A stretch of DNA of 64,000 nucleotides from Antitrichia curtipendula (GCA_951230915.1 OX579640.1:8390981-8454980); one strand, 5' to 3'. Positions 12,301 to 26,168 are shown, counted from the first letter of the stretch. Translations and numbers: made by a program. The notes: generated by a model from the sequence alone, not told the origin.

Positions 12301-15300
12301 TCCTGGTAGAAATGCTTCTTCGTACGCCTGAAATTGTCTTACCATTTTGTGTTTTAGGCACTTCCAGCTAATTTCTAGAGCAACTCATTCGACAATTTTA
12401 ACTCAGTATTCTCTGAACTATTCTACATGCTATAATTGTCCTTCTGTTCGTGTACTTGTCTGTGTGCAGGACAACCAGTCGCTTTTGCATAACAACGTCA
12501 CTGCTGTTCCTCTTCCAATGCCACACCCTACGACTTCAGGTGTTTCCGGTGCAGATACAATCCAGACTTCCGACACCTCCGCATCAAGTCAAGCGAAAGT
12601 TGGACCTGTTGCTGGAAATCCTTCTACTTTAGGTCACATTAGTAACACTCTTACGCAACCACACAAGATGCCAGGAGCAGCCACATTAGGTCCACTCGTC
12701 AATGGCGGGTCTGCTGGGCTTTCTGGTTCGAGCGTAAATAATCCAACAGCTCCCTCTTCTTTGACTCCGGGTCAAGCCACAATCCTTCCTGGCACTGGCA
12801 GCGTGCTTACTGGTCTGGGAGCAGTTACAAGTGGTACTGCAGGAATGAATACAGGAATGGGGCATGGCACAATAGGCGGGGGTACTCTCAGTGCAAATGC
12901 AAACACAAATTCAAATTCAAATATTGGAGTTCCTACCGGAAGCCTTGGCACCAATCAGTTAGGGTCTTCTGTGGTCGCTCCTCTACAACCAGGGATAGGT
13001 CCAATTCCAGTTAGTGGAGCAGGTCAGCCTCAATCTAATCCTTTGGGTGTGATAGCTGGAATGGGTGGAACAAGCGGTGCACTTGCGACATCTGGTGTCA
13101 ATGCAGGGTCTAATGCGGGGATCAACCCGATGCCTCCTACATCAGGACTTGCACAGCCTGTGCAGACTGGTCAGCCACTTGGCCCCCCTTCTGGTATCCC
13201 TACTGTTGTCACACCACCACAGCAACCATCTGGGGCTTTGAAATATACTAAGCTTTGGGAGGTAGGTATCTACGTTCCTATCTCCATGTGGCTACCTTGA
13301 CAAGGAACAAAAGACTGCAAGCAAAAAAATCTGAAGCAGTTTAGCCTCATCAAAGCATCTTAAATTTCTTAGCTTTGCATCGCTTGATATTTTAGTTCTT
13401 GGTGCAGGGTATCTTGGCCGGACAAAGACAACAGAAGCCTGTGCCAATCTGCAAGTTAGAGGTGTGTCTTACCCCACTCGTCTCCTTACGTTCTCGGCAG
13501 TACTCCTTGTTACCGGCGTCCTGTTTCTGAAAATTTCTCCATGGCCTCATTATGATATCCAGTGTCTAATGTTTGCAATCACATTGTTCGAGACAGGGCT
13601 ATCGACAAACGTCCGCCTCTGAGAAGTAAGTTTTGATACCGATAATGTAATGTGAAACGACAATGAGGTTCCCTTTTCTAGGTGGAACCATAAGTTGGTC
13701 TTTTGGGATTGAAATATGTTGTCAAATAGAACTTGATTTATACTGGTACATGTTAATCTGGTTGCTAGTTCTTATTTGGTTGTCATCTCAAGCTCATGAT
13801 CCATAGCATTCTTTGTTGCGTACTCAGTTTCGGTTAACATTTAGGCCTTAGCCGTATGACAGGTTTCTGATGAGTTGCAATGCTACAGGTTAGCTGCTGA
13901 TTGGCCACCCACAATGCAGATTGTGCGGCTCATTGCCCAGGATTACATGAATAGCAAGTATGCATTCTAGCGCTCCGCATAGATTTTTGTATGAATAGCG
14001 CTATTCTTGATGCCTCAGTGTTGTCGGTTACAATTGCAGGCACTGGATCTAGAAGATTTCAACTACTGATGCTGACCTTAATCCACTTACTGAATCTGGT
14101 GATTGGTCCTTACTGTGTGTTTTGATGAACTGTTCAATGGTTTTGTCAGAGAATATCAAGGAAAAGCAGAACTCCTGGTGTTTCGGCCACTTTCTCAACA
14201 TGGTTTTCTTGTTCAACTGGCTGAAAAAAAACTGGTGAGTGCCTTTACATTATCGTCTGTTTGAGAAGCAACGCAATCGACCTGAAGTAACTTACATCGG
14301 GCTATGAAAATGACATTGGATCTCATATTGTCATTGAAGTGACGAAGTCCTTCGCCATCTCTCAAATTTAACTCAGTTAAATGGTATTGTCGAATCCGCA
14401 TATTTATGCTGAGTAGATGTGGCAAGTTGTTTCACGCAGGAGCAGAGTGGTGGAATTGATAAGCAAGGAACAATATTATTGCTTTTAGCACAATGCTAAA
14501 TTCTCCACGTACTCAGTTGTGACGCTGGAGTAACTTTTATATGCTTAATTTTCCATTTCTGCTGACAAAATAATGGGTTCGCAGTGTGCAGTTATTCAGC
14601 TTCCCTCACAAACTCTACTTCTGGCTAGTACTGATAAGCCTGGCCGAATGATTGGAATGCTGTTCCCAGGGGTATCCAATCTATACTTTTCGTTTCTTGA
14701 GATATGATGAACGTCAAGGAGATTGTAGATTTCTTGAAGTAAGACAGAAACAAGGATTGAATCGAACTGAGTCCTGCTATTGTGGAATGTACCGAATTTT
14801 GTGGTGATAGAAGTAAGAATGTGGGGAAGATTCCGTATATTAGACTGTCTTACCTGTTTTGAAATGAATCCGAAATCTCAGGACTTCAAACACCCCAGTC
14901 TTCACATAGTTGACCATATGTAATTATTGTTTGTGATAGTTTTGAGCATTAAGGTCAATGCAGTGGTGATCCAGGCTTCTACTCTTCAATCATGGTTGTT
15001 AAATTTTTGGAAATTTTTGGAGCTCTCTCTTATTGAAATTACGTGGACTTGGGGTTTCGTACAGGACATGGTGGTGTTCAAACCCAATGTGTCGGCCACT
15101 GCTCAGCAGCCGCCTGGAGCAGTGGCACCAATGGCAGGCACCGGTCAGACCGTGGGACAGACATTAGGCCAGTCCAACTTCTCACAAGGTCAGCTTCAAG
15201 GTCAGATGAATCCCCAACAATTGAACCCACAACAAATGAGTGCTCAGCAGTTGAATCCGCAACAGATGACTGCACAACAGATGAATTCCCAACAGCTGAA

Positions 15301-15535
15301 CCCTCAACAAATGGCTGTGCAACAAATGAATTCCCAACAGATGAATCCTCAACAAATGAGCGGACAACAGATCAATCCTCAGCAAATGAACGTGCAACAG
15401 ATTAACCCTCAGATGAACGTGCAGCATATGAACTCCCAACAAATGAGTGCACAGCAGATGAACCCTCAACAGACGCGGCCACAGATAATGCCCGGCCCGG
15501 TCAGTTTACAAGGACCTGGTTATAACCTGCCATAG
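9383..15535 (+). CDS. MED25: Mediator complex subunit 25 (MED25/PFT1), 15 exons
   Basis: MED25 links transcription factors to RNA polymerase II through the Mediator tail; in Arabidopsis (PFT1) it acts in jasmonate, flowering and light responses. Exons: 9383-9483, 9543-9552, 10151-10205, 10604-10734, 11034-11231, 11484-11549, 11787-12036, 12196-12254, 12470-13261, 13408-13461, 13597-13625, 13889-13957, 14150-14234, 14585-14671, 15065-15535. All junctions are GT-AG and in phase, giving 818 aa (Arabidopsis is ~836). Residues ~5-225 form the vWA domain (VAVETTAALGASWP; SGWTSSMDVFFKWL; HCLLIAASNP). Residues 291-550 are a low-complexity Gly/Pro/Thr/Asn linker. Residues ~548-662 are the activator-binding (ACID/PTOV-like) domain (KYTKLWE; LAADWPPTMQIVRLI; LVFRPLSQHGFL). 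The tail is a pentapeptide Q-repeat. The 10-nt exon 2 is the least certain part. Confidence 0.93.
15204..15475 (+). repeat. 15-bp coding minisatellite in MED25 (QQMNP-type pentapeptides)
   Basis: About 17 imperfect copies of a 15-bp unit encode QQ-(M/L/I)-(N/S/T)-(P/A/S/V), such as QQMNPQQMSAQQLNP. It forms most of the MED25 C-terminal tail, which in other plants is a plain glutamine-rich run. Reading frame is kept throughout, so unit gain or loss leaves the protein in frame. Confidence 0.9.
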
Positions 15536-16185
15536 TGACCACACTTGCGGTTTCTCCTTGTCAATATCAGAATGCTAAAGTATCTCCTAGTATTTATTTG
15601 ATCTTGCAATCCGTTATGCTATTCCCATGCAGTTGATGTCACGTACTGTCGATGGATGGATAGATGGCTTGCTACTTGTAAAGTTGCCACATCCTTCGTA
15701 AACATTAGCTACATTTTTGCTTTTGAAATGCAGATATCTGTCAGATATTCTATTTCTGATTTGGTTTCAGTCGTCTCTGGAGTTTTCAATCTTTCGGTAT
15801 GTTGTTGAGGAGACGTTGATGGAATTTTTTTAATAGAATCTAGGCTCTGCGTTTTGCTATGCCATGGGGAGATTGGTCTAGTGCACTTTGTTCTGTTCTT
15901 CTGCTCGTGTCATGATCATATGTAGAAAAACTTGTGCTTGTGTTGTAGTTCCATTTTTAGGCTTCTGATGTGAAGAGGGAAGCAGTTCTACACTTTGGGG
16001 TTCGTATTATTAAATTTTGGAGTTCATATTAGGGTTTCAATCTTCTGTTCACTTTAGGGTTCACATTATCCTTGGGCTCTGTGAAACTCTGTAAGGTGTC
16101 TACACCTAAGATTGTCTGATTATTAAACTGTGTAAGTTTTTGTTGGGTCTTGTTGGGAGTCGAAAGGGGATTCTAATGTCTCTTA

Positions 16186-18338
16186 GGGCCGGTTTATACT
16201 TGGGGCCGGATTGAAGGCCGGCCGGAACTCTCCAAGTTTGGACCAATAGAATCTCTCAATTTCGTCAAATCCGGTCGAAGGGCTTTATACTTGGGGCCGG
16301 ATGGAACCATCACTCATCCTACGTGTCGGCTTAGGTGGCATGGTTTTGGCGCCAAACCATCCGGCCCCAAGGGAGCAATCGGGACGAGGTTTTGGGTGGC
16401 CCGAACTCTCATCTTGGGCCGGATGGAGCCCTTCCGTTGGATACTACAAATCTCCACCACCGATGAAAAGAATTTTATTTTTTATTTTATTTACGAACTC
16501 TTTGATTTTACAAATAAACTAGATAAGAAGTGAAACAAGAGAGTTTTGGTCTGCTTGTTCTGTCAGGCTGAAGATTTACATTCTGTCACTGATTTTATTG
16601 CTAATCAGTAATCAATAATTATTTTTCATTTATGGGATTACAGATTTGCAACGAAGGCAGTGATTAGCCATATGTTAATAGAGCCCCTGGAGATAATTAT
16701 AATGAAGATTTCTAAAATTTTAATTTTAATTTCTAAATAAAAAAATAATGATTTAAAAAAGAATTTCAACATAAGAAAAAAACTTCAAGAAAAAACATTA
16801 GAATTTTTATTTTTATTTCTATTTTCCACTAAAATATTCTATAATTAAAATCCACATGCTTTACACCTTGAGTCTAGATCCATTTCTTTCCCCAAAAAAT
16901 AATTAAAAAATAATTAGGGCTATTTGCATAAGTGTCAATATAGAATTGAGATTGAACTTGAAAGTAAAGAATAATACTAATGATACTAAGATAAATTTGC
17001 ATATAATAGGCAAACCACCTATGACATGCACCTAGAAAATGACCCATTAGAGTCTTACATCAATCCATGACAAAAAAAATGCAATAGATGAAATTAGGAC
17101 TTAATTAAGTTGGTTAGTGGCCAAATCAATGTCTTGGGTGATGGTGATGGAGCTATTAGTGATTAATTTAGAAACTTCTACCTTTTTAGTACCAATTCAT
17201 CAAAGTAATTGATTTTTTTCTTCCTTTATGTTGCGACCCTGTTATAAAATATTGTAATTGCTTTAGGTAGTAGGATAGCCATCAAGCATACACTAACTTT
17301 TTGTTGGTTTTGGAGTAGTGTACAGACTCTTTTAAGCCAATTGGACAATATACTTCAAAAATTTATAAAAAATTCATACTTTATAAATAAAAATTCAACT
17401 ACTCTCTTTATTTCTCACTATTATGTTTGTATGGAAAAAATCTGAATTTTTTTGCCAATTGTCACAAGGCAAAACACTCATTATGTCTTACATAGGCATG
17501 TTTACTTTAAAACATTCTGCATTTGTATAGTCACCATGTTGCAAAAGTAGGAAAATAGGGAATGTGACTTAATGTACATTGACTACATAAATAATCAAAA
17601 AAAAAAATTATAATAAATGAAGTCTGCTTTCATTTAAATATGATTTAAAAAAATTAAAAATTAAATAGAAAAAATAGGAAAGGAAAGGAAAAGTTCCAAG
17701 CTTTTGTTTTTGTTTTTAATTCTTTCTTTCGGAATACAAAAACAAGAAGAGAAAAGAAAAGATTCAAATAAAATAATTTTTTTTTTCCAATAGAAGATAG
17801 GAAAGAAAACAAAAACGTTTTAAAATATTAAAAAATCTCTCTTCTATTTTTGAAATAGATAAAGTAGGAATAAAAAAAAGGATTTTAAAAAATCTTAAAA
17901 AATATCTCTTCTATTTTTGAAATAGATAATGTAGGAATTAAAAAAAAGATTTAAAAAAATCTTAAAACTATCTTTTCTATGTTTTAAATTGCACAAATAA
18001 GAAGAAAAAAGAACAAAAACTAAAAAAATCTCTCTTTTATTCTTTTGAAATAGAAAAAATAAGAAGAGAAAGGAAATATTCACGTTTTATGATTTTTTAT
18101 TTGAACATTAAGAAAATACAAGAGCACATTAATCCTCAATCCGGCCCTAGAATTCAACCTCACCACTTTACATTACTTGGGGCCGGAGTGATTAATCCTC
18201 AATCCGGCCCCAAAATCCGGCCTCACCACTTTACATTATCTAGGGCCGGAGTGGTGAATTGGGGCCGGATTGAAGGCCGGATTGATGGCAAATCCAGCCG
18301 GCCTTCCATCCAGCCCCAAAGCGTGTATAAACCCGCCC
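16186..18338. mobile_element. PIF/Harbinger-like non-autonomous element, 2.15 kb
   Basis: Terminal inverted repeats start GGGCCGGTTTATAC (left) and GGGCGGGTTTATAC (right, minus strand), flanked on both sides by TTA (16183-16185 and 18339-18341). That is the 3-bp target duplication typical of PIF/Harbinger. Subterminal regions carry many copies of GGGGCCGGAT in both orientations: about 16201, 16285, 16364 and 16420 on the left, and several between 18137 and 18320 on the right. The ~1.6-kb interior is AT-rich with no transposase, so the element must rely on enzymes made elsewhere. Confidence 0.78.
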
Positions 18339-18409
18339 TTAGCATGCATTTTTTGAACACCTCATGAACAAGTTATAAGTTTCTAAAGTGTTGTTGAAAA
18401 TAGGTGTAC

Positions 18410-19231
18410 TTAACCCCTAAGTGCCTAAGCCTTTCCAAGGGTGTTTTTCCTATGAAAAAAGAGCACAGGAGAGTAGTTATCCCCCATGAAGCAAAATTTA
18501 TTTTTTTCGAAATCTGGCCGCATAGATGTTTCTAGAGCTTGCTTGTTAGTATGTATACCAATTTTGAGTATAAAATTCAATAGGAGTTGTGAGATTATAA
18601 CAAAAGAAAAGTATGCATTCTATTTTTAGTGTGCTGTCCCTCCCCACTATGTTGCTGAAATTTGCATATAAAAGTTTTTTGGGATGGGAGGTGACATGAA
18701 CAACTACAAATAGTGTTAGTACACTAAAATGCACTTTCAAAAAACTTAATTTCACATGAAAAGCTATCAAACTCATTATACAGCCGACCTTGTAATTGTT
18801 GGAATGCAATTTTGTTTGATAAGTGGAAATTGCAAAAAAATCCAAATCAACACTTGCATGTTTAAATTTTCAAACGGTGAAGATCACGAAAACACTTTAC
18901 TCTTTCCATTGGGACCATTTTCAAAGCAAATGAATATGTACAATTATTTAGATCTCAAATCAAGTGAAATTGATGAGCTTTGTTCAAAACTGAGAAATGA
19001 AGTAAAATTGGCAAGCTTTACTCTTCACTAATGGTACATATATGTCGTTGAGGACCTCTAGAAAATCAAATATTAACCTTTTTCAGTGAAAAATGAAAGT
19101 TTTCAATAGTTAACCTTCAAAACTGCCCGTAAATTTTTTTTAAACAGTCAAACGTTTTTAACTGCCCACTGCAAAATGAGCCTGAAATTTCAGGTCGACC
19201 ATATATGGTTGCCCAAGCAGTTAGGGGTTAA
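18410..19231. mobile_element. TTAA-bounded non-autonomous element (CCCCTAAAG family), copy 2
   Basis: The left end is TTAACCCCTAAGTGCC and the right end, read inward, is TTAACCCCTAACTGC. The length is 822 bp including TTAA on both sides. There is no coding region. It inserted about 70 bp from the end of the 16186-18338 element. Confidence 0.65.
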
Positions 19232-22200
19232 CATTGATTCTAGAGCCTCAAAAATGTGGCTTTCAAATTGTTTTGTATACTTACAAAAATAGTCATACCT
19301 AATTGAGGAATTAGAGATTTTCAGCAAGATGTGGTCATGTTGTAGTACAAGTAATACATTTGCTTTAAATAATATTTCAAAGCTCTTAAAATAATTTTTG
19401 ACTTTTTCAAAACTTAATCAAATTTATTGGTGAAAGAAATGATTAGTACAAGCAAATTTTTTCAAGATTTTACAGTAAGTGGAATTATAAGAATTATTTC
19501 GGAATTTTTTGGTAGGAATTTCAAGAATTTAAAAAAATTGAGTAAAATATTTGTGCTTAAAATATGACTCCAAATATTTACATTTTTTGCAATGAACTCC
19601 AAAAGAAATGTGGAAATTTTGGAAATTTTATAAAAATTTTATAAAATTTTTATAAAATTTTATATATTATTTTTCATAATTTTTTTAGATTATTTTTTAG
19701 AGGGAATGATTAAAAATGTAACTCTTTAAATTTAAGTGACTAATATTTCACTCAATAAAATTTTAATATTCATGAAATTTTTAGTATAAAATTCCAAAAT
19801 GACTTCTCAATTCCTTTCCTAAAGGGTTTGAAAATTTTGTACTTGTGTTAAAAAAATTCACTAATAAATTTGATTAAAATTTATTAAATAAAAAATTATT
19901 ATTAAAAAATTAAAATTTTATTTTATGCAACTTTTTCACTTGTACTTGTACTAATACATGTCCAAAATTTGGTTGGAAAATCTAATTTCTCAATTCTAAT
20001 AATGACTTTTAGCTCAAAACTAGTTAAGCTGAATTTTGGAGGGATTTTTGGAATTTTTGTCTTGACATATATACGTCTACTTTGTGACCGTAGGATGTCT
20101 TTGAAGCCATGACTTAAATGATGGAATGAAGTGAAGACAAAATGAAGCCAACACAAAAATAATGAAATCTTGAAGTTACTCAATTTGTCTAAAGTTGAAC
20201 AACTATAGTCATTTTGTAAAAGGTAATTATGTTTAGATTCAATATCCCAAGGTCAACAAACACTCAAAGGTCTTTTATAAGATATTTATACTTTTACCTA
20301 TAAATTATTCTACTCATGGATGCAATATGCTTGTTGGTTTGTTTGTCCCAATATTATCCTATGTCAAATAGATGATAAGGAAGCCCCCCTTAATCTTAGT
20401 AACCATACATAGGTCAAATAGACATGTGTCCTCATTGGCATAATGCATCATAGTTAGATATCACCTTCATTGCATCTTTACATAATTCTATAAATACATT
20501 TCCATCAAACCACATGTGAACTCTTCACTCTAATTTACATATATCATATCTTGCTTTCAAATTGAAAAATACTCATAAAACTTCAAGTTTTAACAAGTTT
20601 CAACAAATTTTAACAAATCTAATTTTAAGAGAATCAACAAGGAACTGTAGTTATGGTATAATCTAGGGAGGTGGTTGGTGCTAGGGAATCACAAACATAT
20701 CATAGTAGAAGTTATTTCATCCTTTTCAAGGCTAAGATATCTTTGTTTGGCAATTATGTATGCAAACAATTTATTGAAAGATTTAAATTTAGTGTTGAAG
20801 GTGAAATGAGTTGTAGAAGATAAAAATCAATTGTGATTTTTTATTTTTTTATATACGTATGAAACTAGCTAGTTGTATTTTTTCCCATATGTTTGTTGTG
20901 TTTGATTTGAATCAGTTATGTTTTCAAGTGCAATATTCATTCATATGTAAATGCATCTTAAAGCTCATTTGCTTCTCTATATGAGCACAATTTGACAAGG
21001 TGAGTGTCTAAAAGGTTGCAAGTATATTAAAGTTGTCTTTAACTTTACTTTTTACAAAACTTCTTTTTGGATATCATTGCTCATATCAAAGTGATGCCAA
21101 AAATACAAATTTTTTTCCAATTAAATAATTGATTGAATTTTTCTATTGATTAGAGTAAATTTCAAAACTAATTTTAGTCTTAATTATTATTTATTTTTAT
21201 CTTTCAATTACTAAATAAATAAATAATATATATATTTTTTAATTTACATACATGAAAATATACATTTGAAATTCTTGAGATGAATAACCTTGAAAATTTA
21301 TAGATATATATACATGGACAAAAACTCTTTGACTTATGCTATACTAGAAATTTAAAACACTTATATTTCACTTGATTTTAGTCATATTTGTACAATTCAA
21401 AGTGATATTGAAACTAGGCTGGGAAAAAACAAAGATGGGTCTTCTTTTAGCTCAAAGATATTTAAATCAAAATCTTCACAAATATTTATTTATGTTCCTC
21501 CAATAACATGAGATGTCCATTTAGACAATTGAAGGTTAAAGTTGTCATTGTAAAATATGCGAGCAATTTCTTATTGCTATGCACGACATGTGATAAATAA
21601 TGAAGTACATAATAAAGCAATCATGGTCCCTACAAGTATACAATCAAGAAAATTGTTGTGTTCTTCTTCTTGGATCTATTTTTGAATACTTTCTTTATGG
21701 TTCTGAAAATGAATAAATGAATGATTTAGAAATCTTCATTCCATCTATAATAAAACTATGTTATGAAAATTATTTTTATATAAAATATAAATATTGATCA
21801 CACAAATAAAAAATAAAGTCAAATAAAAAGAATGTTACTAAAATGTTTTTTGGTATAAAAAATAGGATTATGCAAAGAATAAAATTAAAAAAAATTGCAA
21901 TGTTTACCTCCATAGTTTCCAATATGTTCTTGAGGACACCTCGTGGACTTCGTTTTAAATCTTTTAGATCTTTTATAACATTGTCACCCACTGAATGCCT
22001 ACAAAAAAACCAAAGATGTCTCAAATCTTAGTATTTGCAAAAGAAAAATGTTTATTATAACTATATATTATATAATAAAAAGACTATATATTATAAATAT
22101 ATATTATATAAAAAATAAAATATCATATGGGTATTTAGTAATTATTCTTTCCAACTTTCTTTAAACCAATATTTAACAAATTTTTGGGAAACCGTAGTAG

Positions 22201-22990
22201 ATGCAATTTGGATGGGCAAACCACTCAAAGATTATTCCACTCAAAGTTCTAAACCATGAGTAAACTACTACAACAAAAGTCCTAAATGAAGCAAAAATCA
22301 ATTTTGAATGTAACAAGCACCAATTCAAAGACAAGTCAATCTTCAATTCTATATGCACAAACCTTGATTCTTCCACTTATTTAAGCATTCACACATCACA
22401 TCCCACTTTGCTTTATAATGTTGAACTCAAATACAAGCATAATATTCACAAAAAGAAAGTTCTAATTATATTGTAGAGTATTCTACAATATTTAGGTAGT
22501 TGTTGCTAGAAAATACACTAATTTGTCCAATCAATGAGGGGAGGAAACTAACATCATGTAAAAGAATTATCACAAATCCAAGAATATTGTGAAATTAGGG
22601 AAATTAGGGTAACACACTATTAGGACAAATCAGTGTAGCTTTATGAGATGCTGGACTTTTTTGTCCGGTTCGGAAAAGTAGCAGTCGTCTAAAAAGTAAC
22701 GTTTGTTGGAAACGTAGCTTTTGTCGGAGATGGACAAAGCATGTGGGATGCTCTTTGCTTTCACCGAAGCGACGAATCACCGGATTGCCGTTTTTTCGCA
22801 TTCAATCTGTTTTTGACCGAAGTTGTAGCTCCTAATTCGTGTCACACAAGCTATGGATTGATTTTCATCGCAAAATTTGGTTTCTTGAGGGCCTTATTCG
22901 ATGGTTTAGGGTGATCATTTGGTTGCTAAAAGGGTTTAGGGTTCATGGCTTTCGTCGCGGTTGCTTGAAGGTTTTGAAGGCTAAAACCGC
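19232..22990. other. AT-rich intergenic DNA, no gene seen
   Basis: This is very AT-rich DNA with simple runs such as ATTTTATAAAA near 19620-19670 and TATATTATA near 22060-22110. Small open frames here have no codon bias or motif I recognise. The last ~350 bp become less AT-rich and probably hold the PUS1 promoter and 5' leader. Confidence 0.4.
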
Positions 22991-23026
22991 AGCAATTGTC
23001 GCCCCTCTTTCTTTCACTTTGCTGAA

Positions 23027-25588
23027 ATGGAACGCAATGGCGGAGTTGAGGAGGTTGCCACAGACAAGAAGAGACCGAGAGAAGGAAATGATGGAGCAGC
23101 AGCTGCTGCTGAGGTGGAGAGTGACGTCGTTCCTGAACAAGTGAATGGTGCTCCGACGGATTTGGAGAGGACTGACGTTAAGAAAGCGAAGATCGATGCG
23201 GCGGCATCGGGTGCGAGCGTCATGGACGTAGAAGAAGAGCGGAAAGTTTTGGAGATTGAAGTCGTCGAAACGGTTGTTGCGAAAGATGGTGAGTGGACTT
23301 GCATATGCTGGCCAAAACCTAATTCCTTTGGTAATTTAGAATTCCATTGCGAGAAATGTCTGTTGCCAATGCAATATGCAACTGGTTAAACTAACCGCAA
23401 CTACAAGCGACATTTAAGCGCTGAGCGTTGTTACTATTATTAAAATTGCATATTATTACAATTGACTATGTATTCTTGTTTATCAAATCAAAGAGTATTC
23501 CAATGCATTAAAGGATGTATCATTTGCGTACCATATGCAAAAGTTATAAGGGTTTCAAGTTTGAGGGGTGGATGACGTAGAAGCAACATGAGTTCTGATG
23601 TTCAATATCAATATATTTTTCTAGGGTGTTTGAATTAGGTTCTTCTGCCTCATGTTGGTTGTGCGCTCGGATAGTCTATTTGGTGTTAATCTTCAGTTCA
23701 AGTCATTGAGATTTCCAGTTTAAAATATCTCTTTTGTACTTTGTGATGTGAAGGCTCAGGTGCGGAGAATGCTGCAGTGGCCGAAGCAAAGACGGGCAAG
23801 AACATGCCTGGAGGAGGGAGAGAGGGAAAAAAGAGGAAGGTGGCAGTGTTACTTGCATATTGCGGGGCCGGTTACCAGGGAATGCAGAGGAATCCAGAAG
23901 CTATTACCATTGAAGGCGAACTGGAACAAGCATTGTTCCGAGCGAATGCTATTGCGCAGTGCAATTTTGGCGATATGAGAAAAGTGGATTGGATGAGAGC
24001 GGCTCGAACCGATAAGGGAGTGAGCGCAATAGGGCAAATTGTTTCTGCTCGTTTGGTGATTGACCCCCCAGGCTTTGTGGAGCGAGTCAACCAGCACCTC
24101 CCCAAGGATATTCGTGTCTTTGGCTACACGAGAGTGACATCCAACTTCAACGCCAAGCAAATGTGTGATAAACGTCGGTACGAGTATTTGGTCCCTGTTT
24201 TTGCTTTCGATCCCCATGCTCATCATGATAGGGAGACCATGCTCATGTGGACTGAGAGAAAAGAAAACGTGAGGCTACAGCGAATCGAGAAGCGGAAAGC
24301 ACTCGAGAGAAAAGGAGCTGGAAGTGATGCTGGTGCTGCTAATGCCAAGGACGTCTCGAGTGGTATGATTGTAGGATTCTATAATCAGCTAAATTTGCAG
24401 TTTATGCTTTAGAGTTTGTGGCACGAGCATTTGTATTCTTTTATTGTCGCTACTCCAAAGGGAAAGCCTGAGCAATGGGTTGGATTGAAAATTTCACTGG
24501 GCACCAAATCAGGGAAAGAATAAGTTGTGACAGTTTGATATTTCTATTTGGGTAAGGGACACTTGCGATCAGCTGCTTGTTAGCGCTTGTTAGATGTAGA
24601 GAAGAGTTGATTTTTTTGGTGCTCTAATAGTAATGTTTTTTGACTTGCACAGAAGCATCGCAGCCAAAGCCCTCTGAAGGCGAGGTCCAAACAGTAGCAG
24701 AGGTCACCACGGTCGTGAAGGAAGTAGTGGTTACCGAAGTGGAAGAAACTCCTAATAATGAAGTGCGAGATCCTTTTGTTTTTGATGAAGCGAAGCTGAC
24801 GCGGCTGAACGATGTTTTGTCCATGTACAAGGGCACTCACAATTTCCACAACTTCACCGCCCGAATTAAACCAGAAGACCCAAGCGCAAAGAGATATATT
24901 CTTTCCTTTCAGGCGGGGAAGGTGATTGAGGTCCAAGGTACGCAGTTTGTGCCATGCACAGTTGTAGGTCAGAGCTTCATGCTGCATCAGATCCGGAAGA
25001 TGATTGGAACCGCCATAGCCATAATGCGGGGCTGTGTGCCTGAAACCATCATTGGCTTCGCTTTGAGAAGGTATGACCTATTCCAGCATTTGGTTGCGTT
25101 TCAGTGGAAATACGTAGGGAACGTAGAAGATACCATTTGCGTCACTTTAAGCATTTTAGCGTATGAGGAGAGTGATTTTGAGGAATCAGTAGAGCTGTGT
25201 AGTGATTTTTGGGTACAAGAACCAAATCTGCTGAGACCAAATGTTTTGTCACTATATATGAATTTCTTGTGCAATTTCAAGTGGGAGGTCTTTTGCTCAT
25301 ATGCCTTCTTGCAGGGAGAATGACGTCAACACGCCCATGGCTCCCGAGCTTGGTTTGTTCCTGGACGAATGTTACTACACAGCTTATAACAACAGGTTTG
25401 GCCGATCACACGAGGAGCTTACACAGAAAGGGTACGAGGAAATGATCCTGAAGTTTAAGCATGACGTCATTTACCCCCATATTGCAACAACCGAGGCCAA
25501 GGATGGCACCATGGCTTTGTGGCTTCATAGTCTTAACGATCGCCATTACCCCTACTTTGAGACTCATAGGGCGGCACTGAAAAATTAG
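23027..25588 (+). CDS. tRNA pseudouridine synthase, PUS1/TruA family, four exons
   Basis: It isomerises uridine to pseudouridine in tRNA and, for PUS1-type enzymes, in some other RNAs. Exons 23027-23288, 23754-24362, 24653-25070 and 25315-25588 have consensus GT-AG borders and matching phases, giving 520 aa. Residues 1-115 are a charged, low-complexity leader with basic clusters (KKRPR, KKRK) that could act as a nuclear signal. The TruA core starts at VAVLLAYCGAGYQGMQ. The catalytic motif RAARTDKGVSA places the nucleophile Asp near residue 174, followed by RRYEYLVPVFAF. Exon 3 supplies HNFTARI and GQSFMLHQIRKMIGTAIAIMRG, a hallmark of PUS1. Exon 4 holds LDECYYTAYNNRFG. A variable insert between the two core halves (residues ~245-315) is rich in E/K/V. 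The frame is intact. Confidence 0.94.
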
Positions 25589-26168
25589 GTCAGCTTACAG
25601 CTTTCTGGGTGATATTGGTGCTATCTGTTTCTTGAAATTGTCATTTCAGGGTTCTTCACAGCGTTCCACTGGTTCTCGACTTTTGGTTAGAGATGGGGAT
25701 ATTGCGCTGTAGCCTTCAGAAGCGGAAGCCCATCGTTGGGCTAAAGTATGCAGCTTCAAGATTTTAAAGGAACAAACAGTTGCTGCACGAAACGTCAGGT
25801 GTCGAATTCTCAAAGTTTTGTAGGAGAGGATAGTTGGGATTTCACCGAAAAATATTGTCCATTCATGACTTTAGTGGAATGCATTTTAATATATAAGCAA
25901 TGAATTCATTAACGTTCGCTGTAGTGCAGTTGAGTACATTTTGTTAATTTTCCGAGGGATGATAGGGTTGATGTGATTTGCAAAACACGGTGGTTATTTT
26001 CTGGTGAAGCCAGAGAATGTTTTACGTGATGTACTGTTTCGTACTTTAATACTTAACCTGTTAGTTGAGGCGATTTTTAAAAGCGCTTAACACTGTCTTT
26101 CTCATGATATTGTAAGTGAACTGAATCTCTTTTCTTGTACAAAATTTGCTTTGTATCGATATTTCACC

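Noticed and set aside
14040..14070. In-frame stop in a possible MED25 exon after CAATTGCAG
   Set aside because: That acceptor is not needed. Joining 13957 to 14150 keeps the frame and gives the expected YQGKAELLVFRPLSQHGFL, so the segment is intronic and the gene is intact.
15182..15469. Minus-strand open frame of His/Leu repeats
   Set aside because: It is the antisense shadow of the MED25 pentapeptide repeat.
23849..24226. 125-codon minus-strand open frame
   Set aside because: It is antisense to PUS1 exon 2, whose sense frame carries the conserved catalytic motifs.
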